DNA of 64,000 nucleotides from Bryopsis sp. KO-2023. Lineage: Eukaryota > Chlorophyta > Ulvophyceae > Bryopsidales > Bryopsidaceae. This document shows, piece after piece, positions 55,890 to 64,000 of this stretch. Each line of letters begins with the position of its first letter. The stretch's first letter is position 1. Both the position numbers and the translations under genes were made by a program. The stretch spans positions 248,001 through 312,000 of the forward strand of contig BSYQ01000012.1 in NCBI GenBank assembly GCA_030272585.1, read 5' to 3'. The notes beneath the pieces were generated by a model. It did not search any database. It saw nothing but the letters and a program-made list of their open reading frames with translations, and had not been told where the DNA came from.

Positions 55890-58330
55890 AGGCTCCAGAG
55901 GTCCCTTCCTTGAACCTGAAAAACAGCACACAAAAACAAGTCACCAAACAGGAGCCCACCCAACCCCGCTTACTTGTTTTCTTTCCTTCAGAGCTCCAGA
56001 GGTCCCTTCCTTGAACCTGAAAAACAGCACACAAAAACAAGTCACCAAACAACAGCCCACCCAACCCCACTTACTTGTTTTTCTTCCTTCAGAGCTCCAG
56101 GGGTCCCTTCCTCGAACCTGAAACACAAACACACAAAAACAAGTCAACAAACAACAGCCCACCCAACCCCACTTACTTGTTTTTCTTCCTTCAGAGCTCC
56201 AGGGGTCCCTTCCTCGAACCTGAAACACAAACACACAAAAACAAGTCAACAAACAACAGCCCACCCAACCCCACTTACTTGTTTTTCTTCCTTCAGAGCT
56301 CCAGGGGTCCCTTCCTCGAACCTGAAACACAAACACACAAAAACAAGTCAACAAACAACAGCCCACCCAACCCCACTTACTTGTTTTTCTTCCTTCAGAG
56401 CTCCAGGGGTCCCTTCCTCGAACCTGAAACACAAACACACAAAAACAAGTCAACAAACAACAGCCCACCCAACCCCACTTACTTGTTTTTCTTCCTTCAG
56501 AGCTCCAGGGGTCCCTTCCTCGAGCCTGAAACACAACACACAAAAACAAGTCAACAAACAAAAGCCCACCCAACCCCACTTACTTGTTTTTCTTCCTTCA
56601 GAGCTCCAGGGGTCCCTTCCTCGAACCTGAAACACAAACACACAAAAACAAGTCAACAAACAACAGCCCACCCAACCCCACTTACTTGTTTTTCTTCCTT
56701 CAGAGCTCCAGGGGTCCCTTCCTCGAGCCTGAAACACAACACACAAAAACAAGTCAACAAACAACAGCCCACCCAACCCCACTTACTTGTTTTTCTTCCT
56801 TCAGAGCTCCAGGGGTCCCTTCCTCGAACCTGAAACACAAACACACAAAAACAAGTCAACAAACAACAGCCCACCCAACCCCACTTACTTGTTTTTCTTC
56901 CTTCAGAGCTCCAGGGGTCCCTTCCTCGAACCTGAAACACAAACACACAAAAACAAGTCAACAAACAACAGCCCACCCAACCCCACTTACTTGTTTTTCT
57001 TCCTTCAGAGCTCCAGGGGTCCCTTCCTCGAACCTGAAACACAAACACACAAAAACAAGTCAACAAACAACAGCCCACCCAACCCCACTTACTTGTTTTT
57101 CTTCCTTCAGAGCTCCAGGGGTCCCTTCCTCGAGCCTGAAACACAACACACAAAAACAAGTCAACAAACAACAGCCCACCCAACCCCACTTACTTGTTTT
57201 TCTTCCTTCAGAGCTCCAGGGGTCCCTTCCTCGAACCTGAAACACAAACACACAAAAACAAGTCAACAAACAACAGCCCACCCAACCCCACTTACTTGTT
57301 TTTCTTCCTTCAGAGCTCCAGGGGTCCCTTCCTCGAGCCTGAAACACAACACACAAAAACAAGTCAACAAACAAAAGCCCACCCAACCCCACTTACTTGT
57401 TTTTCTTCCTTCAGAGCTCCAGGGGTCCCTTCCTCGAACCTGAAACACAACACACAAAAACAAGTCAACAAACAACAGCCCACCCAACCCCACTTACTTG
57501 TTTTTCTTCCTTCAGAGCTCCAGGGGTCCCTTCCTCGAACCTGAAACACAAACACACAAAAACAAGTCAACAAACAACAGCCCACCCAACCCCACTTACT
57601 TGTTTTTCTTCCTTCAGAGCTCCAGGGGTCCCTTCCTCGAGCCTGAAACACGACACACAAAAACAAGTCAACAAACAAAAGCCCACCCAACCCCACTTAC
57701 TTGTTTTTCTTCCTTCAGAGCTCCAGGGGTCCCTTCCTCGAACCTGAAACACAAACACACAAAAACAAGTCAACAAACAACAGCCCACCCAACCCCACTT
57801 ACTTGTTTTTCTTCCTTCAGAGCTCCAGGGGTCCCTTCCTCGAGCCTGAAACACAACACACAAAAACAAGTCAACAAACAAAAGCCCACCCAACCCCACT
57901 TACTTGTTTTTCTTCCTTCAGAGCTCCAGGGGTCCCTTCCTCGAGCCTGAAACACGACACACAAAAACAAGTCAACAAACAAAAGCCCACCCAACCCCAC
58001 TTACTTGTTTTTCTTCCTTCAGAGCTCCAGGGGTCCCTTCCTCGAGCCTGAAACACGACACACAAAAACAAGTCAACAAACAAAAGCCCACCCAACCCCA
58101 CTTACTTGTTTTTCTTCCTTCAGAGCTCCAGGGGTCCCTTCCTCGAACCTGAAACACAAACACACAAAAACAAGTCAACAAACAACAGCCCACCCAACCC
58201 CACTTACTTGTTTTTCTTCCTTCAGAGCTCCAGGGGTCCCTTCCTCGAACCTGAAACACAAACACACAAAAACAAGTCACCAAACAGGAGCCCACTCACT
58301 TGTTTTTCTTTCCTCCAGAGGTCCATCCTT
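55890..58330 (-). repeat. Tandem array of about 24 units of 101-102 bp, each an exon-like module on the minus strand
   Basis: Units start at regular 101 or 102-bp steps (first near 55892, last near 58227). Two main variants differ by one base at the acceptor side. On the minus strand each internal unit reads: a T-rich tract ending GTTTCAG, a 43-nt segment, then a perfect donor GTAAGT. A second AG seven bases downstream of the first defines a 36-nt version that stays in frame and encodes EGTPGALKEEKQ. The introns would be about 58-66 nt. The last unit in minus order lacks the usual donor and runs in the same frame into 'EGTSGACSKENVGRVVMSC' and a stop (near 55850). Upstream (58310-58345) a related segment ends in a donor and contains an in-frame ATG ('MDLWRKEKQ'). 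It could equally be a non-coding minisatellite; both plus-strand frames and unspliced minus frames are also open. Confidence 0.85.
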
Positions 58331-59154
58331 CGTACATGCAGAAACGAAATGCGGAGCGACGATCGGAGTTTTCACTTGGACCTTTCTTTTTGCGTGCTCC
58401 TCAAACTCGAGCCTTGTGGTAACCGGTCGACGGCTGACGCGGTCGTTGACGTAAACGAATTCCCTTGCCGTGAAACGGTGGGACAGACGGTTGTGTTTCT
58501 GGATGAGTCAGTACCAGAAAAGGGGTTATACAAAAAAGAGTGACCACGTGGGACGTGGCAGCAAGATACCACCGTGAATTTGGAATGGAGTCGGAAAGAT
58601 TAACGGTGTTGAGAAGGCGGGGACAATGCTGCCAGTCGAAACCTGCCCGGCCTCAAATTTTCTGGGAGTGTGAAGCTTTTTTGGGAATGCCAATCCATTG
58701 CGATAAGTTGTTTTCTGTTTTTATTTCTTAAAAAAATTTAAATCTTTTTAAATGAATCTTTTTTTCTGCGAAGTGCAAGAATCATTATCTGGAAGAAAGG
58801 AATCTGCCAGAAAGTCAGACAGAGAGAAACAAAGAGGGAGAAAGAGTGAGATTACTGTCTTAGTAGATTTCACACAGACCATGACTGACTGTTATGACAA
58901 TTTTATATTGATTTTCTCTAGAATTTGTGTAAAACTGCATTTGTCGATATGGGCTGGGTGTGCATGCATGCAAAGAGTATATTGGTAATGTTGATGATGG
59001 AAATTTATGGCGTTAACGCCTGATATCAGGCCTACAGGAAAAAAAAAAATAAAAACAACTCATAAAAAAAGCTTCACAAAGACTGAAATGGCACAAGGTC
59101 TGGAAAAAAAAGACTCTGTGTTTGATTTCTTTTTGTCATTTTTTTTTTTGGAAG
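58331..59154. other. Interval between the tandem array and the next plus-strand exons
   Basis: The segment at 58340-58560 is GC-richer and on the minus strand has a TATA-like TGTATAAC near 58525. It could be a promoter and leader for a minus-strand transcript through the array. The rest is AT-rich with no recognised gene. Upstream exons of the gene at 59155 may lie here. Confidence 0.35.
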
Positions 59155-62100
59155 ATCGCCTCCTTCAGTTCGATTCTCAATTGCCTCCGAAATGCTCAAG
59201 TCAAAACTTTCTATCAAGTCATCGAATTCTTTGAACCGGCATGTGCCCTGATGGAAAAAGTTATGGTGAGTTTATTTCACTTTTTTGGGGGGTTGGGGGG
59301 GGGGGGGGGCGGGGTGAAAAATCGAACCTTAAAAGCAGTAGTAGAGTCAAACATTGGAGTTTGCTTTCTTTTTTTGTACCGACACTCATCTTTTGGGTAA
59401 ACTCAAAAAGAGGTATGGGTTTGATGATGGAGTTGATGATGGAGTTCTCCAAAAAAACGGCAGGCCGAGGGTGCAGTGGAAAACTTGCAGCAAGTGTTTT
59501 CATTGTTTTCTTTCAAATTTTAGCAATATTTTGAATGAACAGAGCAGCAAACTATTATTTTTTTTTCCACGGAAAAAAAACAAACACTTTTCCCGAAAGA
59601 TACATACAACACTGAGAGATGGCTTTCGAACGGGATCGATTCGGGGAGATCATCACAAAGCACCAACACCACCGATGAAAACTCGACAAAAAAAATTTAC
59701 AGAAAGGTTGAGAAAACTACCCCACTTGAACAAACTTACTTTTGGAACAAACTCCCCTCCCTAAATCCCTCCACAAAGGAATAACATTGCAGGAAGTTTT
59801 TTTTTGGAACTCCAGGTGGAAGCCGTGTGCGCGCACCTTCCAGACAGATTCCAAAAAATATCAAATGCCACTGTTTACGTTCGAATCATGATTATTTTTG
59901 GAAGTGTTGTTGTATGTCTGACTCGTATGCTTCAATAAATTTGGCGCAGGCGGCGTGTTTTCCCTTCTACCATCTGTATCTGAGTGTAGGAAGGGTTCAT
60001 TTCTGGAAGCGAACGAGCGTGCGTCGGCGACCGCAAAAGCGAACGAGCGTTTTAAGGTTATTTCAGGTAAAAAATCTGACGTCGCCCAGTGCACAAGCGT
60101 TGAGGTTCAATTCCGCCTTCATCGTTCTTCGAAAGATGTAGTTTTGATTACCAGAAGCGTAGTCCGGATCTTCCTAAGGGAATCCTGTATTTTTTTATTC
60201 TCGGCTTCGTTGCTGGGTGACGTGCAAGTTGGAAATGGGGAGTAGTTTTTTTTTTTCGTGTTTGGTAGTTTTGAATTTCTTTTGCAGGGCGCCTCCACTG
60301 CACACCTTTTTTACTATTCGCTTTCTTTCTTGTCTGATTTTTTTCCTTTTTATTTTTGTTTTTTTTTACTGCATGTATCGACTATATATATATATATATA
60401 TTGTGTGTGGGGGGGGGGGGGTTCGATGCACTCAGTGGCTGTTTTTGTTATTATGACTAAGAGTTTCTGGCTGGTGGTGGGTTTCTTCAACCATGGTTGT
60501 TTTTTTTTGTTTTGTTTAACGAGCTGTTGCTTGTTATGGTGATGGGCTGACTTCAATCATGTCGCCCCCACCCCTTTTTTTTTTTTCCCATTCAATACAA
60601 AATCTCGGCCTTGTTTTTCGTTGCACTTTGGTTGGACCAAACCTGCCTCTGCATCCCATCAAGCACCACATCAATAGCATGAACATGAGAAGACAATCGA
60701 GGTGTTTCAAGATGGCAGGTCGGTTTTTTTGCTTTGTTTTCTGGCTGAGGTTTTTGCAATTGTTATACCAAGACAGCCTTCCGCATCAAACATTCTGTTT
60801 CAATCATAATCAAGAAGTGTTCCATCTCCACCAGCCCAAACACCACCTGACTGTTTTATTTCCAGAACCATGCTACTGGGTGGGGGAGGTGTCGGGTAGT
60901 TCTTGCGAATATTTTTTGGGTTAAGGCCCCTGATTTCATATATTTTTGTGTTTTATCCAGACATACAAGGTTTGAATTTTTGTGATTTGTTGCAGATTTT
61001 TTTTCTGACCAAACATGCCGAGGCACTGTAAGTATTTCGACCTTGTTCCCGAAAATTCTGCTTGACATGACTAAACTTTGCCTCTTTTTCAAAAAAAAAA
61101 AAAAGTCTTTAAAAAAGTAACTGAAAAATAGATACGGATTTGCTTGATGATCTGGGTTTTTTTTTTCTTTTTTCCCTTGACCTCGATTCAATCCATAAAC
61201 TTTCTTTCTTTCTTTTATTTTCTGTTTTTTTTTTCAGGGGAAGGGTCGGTGAGTGACCTGAACCGTGTGAAGGGTCGGCGTTTGGGGAAATCCAGGTGCT
61301 CCCATGACTCACCGGTTCGGGTTACCCGGAAACCCACCAAGATCGACGGCAAGAAGAAGGCGAGAAGGGAGGTGCTCCGCATCTCAGTGGGGCTCAACCT
61401 CGACTTCATGGTCGGGGTTGAGTTCCACTGGGATGTGGAAATGCTTATGGATTGGGAAAGGAGTAAGTGTCAAATCATATTCACCTTGTTTTTTGATCTT
61501 CAAGTCTTTTACTTTTTGTATTTCTTTTATGGTGAATGCATCCCCCGTTTCCTGGGGTGTGGAAAATATAAGAAGTGGATTTAAAAAAAAAAAAACTGTG
61601 AAAAAGGCAAGTCATGATTGACTGCAGCCTGGATTTTTCAGCAGCAGTCAAAGTATGTTGGTTTGTTGTAGCGCCCTCTTCCATCGGCTGCAGCTATCTG
61701 TTTGGGATTCAAAGGCTAGGTTAAATTTTATTTAATAAAAAAAGAGTCTAAAAATTCTTCAAGAACTCGATTCGGGCCCAAAAAATAAAAAAATTATAAA
61801 TTATAAACTTCTGTGGTGTTTGCTTTTTATTTTTCCTTCTTTTTCTGAACATTTATAGGCCCTAAGGAAGAGGTGAAGTACACAGCGATGTCGAGGCTCG
61901 GCGAACAAATGGCAAAATTGTCTTTGAATGGTAAGTTTGCTTTTCTTTTTTGTTGCTGAATAATTTTCCAAAAGTATTTATACCCTGTAGATTTGATTTT
62001 TTTTTCCCATGCAATGCTCTACGTCAAGCCCCTTTTTTTTCCCCTTAAACAATCCTGTTTGCAAGAGAAATAGTTTTCTTTTCCTTCAACAGGTTCATTT

Positions 62101-62542
62101 GAACGAACAGAAATGACATGGTGAATGTAAGGAATCATCTTTCCCATCCACGAAGGCCAAATCATCAGTGTATTATTTTTTCTGCCCATTTTCGCTTGCC
62201 CAGCAGGTTTTTGGGCCCCAGAAAAGGGCCAAAACGTTTTCATGGATAACATGTGTTGGGTTTGTGTTTCCAGACTCGCTGGGCATCACGGGCCACCTCC
62301 AGTTGCAGCCACCTCCAGTCCTCCACCTGCCTTCCACGCTCACCACCAACCCCACCCCACCCCACCTCAGCCTACAACCACCATCCATCCTGCCACCAGC
62401 ACCGCAGCCAGGGCCTCCAGCACCAGCAACTCCAGCACCAACTCCAGCACCAAGGACGTCATCCCCGGCAGCCATTCCTATCATCTCACCTGTTACCTCA
62501 CCTGCTCCATCCCCAAATGCTGCCACCAAGTCCTCCCAGTAG
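59155..62542 (+). CDS. Multi-exon gene with Pro/Ala-rich (AGP/extensin-like) C-terminus, partly resolved
   Basis: Phase-consistent exons at the 3' end are 61238-61462, 61859-61930 and 62274-62542. They encode a basic segment ('VRVTRKPTKIDGKKKARREV'), a folded-looking stretch ('LRISVGLNLDFMVGVEFHWD', 'YTAMSRLGEQMAKLSLND') and a Pro-rich end ('PPAPQPGPPAPATPAPTPAP', 'SPVTSPAPSPNAATKSSQ'). Spaced Ala-Pro and Ser-Pro dipeptides are typical of hydroxyproline O-glycosylated wall proteins. Plausible upstream exons, all phase 0, are 59155-59265 ('IASFSSILNCLRNAQVKTFY'), 59816-59911 ('VEAVCAHLPDRFQKISNATV') and 59950-60066. An exon ending at 60718 has the phase-1 end needed to join 61238. The link between 60066 and 60718 and the true start are not resolved, so this may be two genes. 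No family is recognised. Confidence 0.5.
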
Positions 62543-64000
62543 GAGGCTGCCTCGCACTACCCCTCTCTAGCATGTCTCTCTCCAACACAGATCCTCGCAG
62601 CGAAACGGATGGGGACCAATCGGCTGGTAAGCGTCTTCTTTCGATGAAGCAATAGGGGCATCAGAAATCATGTCGAAAGGAAAACGAAAAAAAGAAGAAT
62701 GCCGCTCGAAGAGGTGAATTTGGCTGTGGATGAATGGATGTGGGGTTTCAGATCATAACAGAGAGGTTCGATTGGTGTGTGGGTGGAGAATTTGGTGGAA
62801 GGAGCCTGAGGCGAACCTTGAACAAACGCCAACCCACTTTAATGGTTGATTTGGGGATTGATTGGTGTTGGGATGCGAAAGGCTGCAGGTCGTTTTGGTG
62901 GGTTCAAGGAGAGAGAGAAAAAAAATGGAGTCGCACAGAAAATATTTTTTCTGCTGGTGCGAAGAGTTTTACTTGTATCGGGGAAAAGCTGGATATTTTT
63001 TACGGTTTCACAAGAGGCCATCTGCAGGGGTCCTTGTCTATCTATGGTGATTGAGCATCTGGACTGTTTGTGCTGGGCTGGGGGAGCGGAATTTCAACCA
63101 GAAAAAAAACAAACAAACATGTGTGTGAAGTAAGGAGGAGAGGGACCGGCTGCTGGAAGAAAAAAAAGGGAAAAAAAAGCCAGTCTGGTGGGTCCATGAG
63201 GTGAATGATGAGATTTCCTAAAGGATTTTGGCAGACAAAGGTGTCGAAAGAGTGTCGGGGTGGAATTCATACCTTTTCTGGACAGGTATCCTAATCCTAT
63301 GTTGATATTTTCTCTAAATATCACAGGGATGGATTTTCAAAAGTGGGGCGATGGGAACTGGTGTTTTTGCAGAGGAGTTCTTACAACTCTATTTCAAATT
63401 TGTGCATTAAGCGTTGGTAGGATTCGAAGGTGATACCAACTTTGGAGAATGAGTCACGAGTGTGGTCAGAGTTGGGGGTTGTATCGATGGAGTGAAAAAC
63501 ACTTTGGTGGGGAAAAACAAAGTTGGTGATAGGAAAAAAAGGGGCAGCTGATTTCAGTGCGACGGGTGATGTCATAAACATTGGCAGCAGTTTCGGCATA
63601 AGACGGGTGGAAGAATCGAGTTGCTTCAAGGATGGGAAAACAGAGGACGTTGCAACAGGGTTTCACTGAGAAAAAATTTCCAAAAAAATTTGGATGAAAA
63701 CAAAATAATGTCATCGTATCGTTTTCAAACCATTTCTACGATGTCATATGTTTGTTCGATTTTTTCATCAGCCTGACCCATTAATTTCTCTTCTGTCGGG
63801 GGAAGCAAGAAAAAATCAAAACCGAGATTTTCGGTCACGAAAAACATAAAAGTGGAAAGATAGGGTGGGTTGTTTGTTTTGAGTTTGGAGTAGTGTGGGT
63901 GGATGGGACTGGGACTGAAGTCTGACTGATGGGTTGGATTTTGAGGAGAGTGTGGTTTTGAGCGGAATGAACAGTCTGTGAGATGCCGGGGTTTGAAAGG
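62543..64000. other. Unannotated 3' interval
   Basis: It contains the 3' UTR of the preceding gene and then moderately AT-rich sequence. Open frames are shorter than 110 codons, overlap on both strands and show no family motifs. Nothing further is recognised. Confidence 0.45.

Noticed and set aside
55890-58330. A CRISPR array
   Set aside because: Units are near identical over their full length, with no variable spacers, in a eukaryotic nuclear context.
55974-58454. Long plus-strand frames through the tandem array (repeating Ser/Pro/Thr/Lys peptide)
   Set aside because: Open only because 102-bp units keep the frame; 101-bp units break it. Splice signals are on the other strand.

Overview
The window is nuclear DNA from a eukaryote with intron-rich, homopolymer-rich genes. 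Its gene content points to the green lineage, most likely a streptophyte (charophyte-grade) alga. The evidence is a histidine-biosynthesis enzyme (HisG, absent from animals) with a simple plastid-type leader, two small plastid-type membrane proteins, a phytocyanin, a Pro/Ala-rich wall-type protein and chromodomain Ty3/gypsy elements. A Characeae-like alga is only a guess. Gene models were spliced by hand from GT-AG sites with consistent codon phase, so start codons and UTRs are the least certain parts.

Layout. 1-8.7 kb is a transposon block: the 3' end of one chromovirus, a second Ty3/gypsy element on the minus strand that it seems to have landed in, and a 5'-truncated LINE. 8.7-10.1 kb is a hairpin-rich segment of unknown nature. 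10.4-13.7 kb holds two divergent genes for small single-pass proteins with plastid-type leaders. 16.2-19.2 kb is an intronless F-box/WD40 gene with a C-terminal membrane anchor (minus). 22.1-25.4 kb is the eight-exon HisG gene (minus), head to head with an intronless ORMDL gene (26.2 kb, plus). 29.4-30.7 kb is a phytocyanin and 32.3-34.6 kb a secreted serpin with an inhibitory-type hinge (both minus).

35.9-47.9 kb is a DIRS-order tyrosine-recombinase retrotransposon, minus strand, with A1/B1/A2/B2 split direct repeats. A young, apparently whole chromovirus (319-bp LTRs, 5-bp target duplication) is nested inside it. The outer end of the DIRS-type element lies 63 nt from the start codon of an F-box gene (48.0-49.5 kb, plus). 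Then come three secreted or wall-type genes on the plus strand: a glycine-rich collagen-like protein (50.5-51.8 kb), a small basic Cys-containing precursor (53.2-54.2 kb), and a partly resolved gene ending in a Pro/Ala-rich tail (59.2-62.5 kb). Between the last two lies a 24-unit tandem array (55.9-58.3 kb). On the minus strand every internal unit looks like a micro-exon with its own acceptor and donor; this is the most unusual structure in the window.

Functionally, the host genes fall into plastid metabolism and membranes (HisG and two thylakoid-type proteins), ER and ubiquitin control (ORMDL and two F-box proteins) and the extracellular matrix or apoplast (phytocyanin, serpin, Gly-rich, Pro-rich and basic peptide precursors). 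There is no operon-like organisation.
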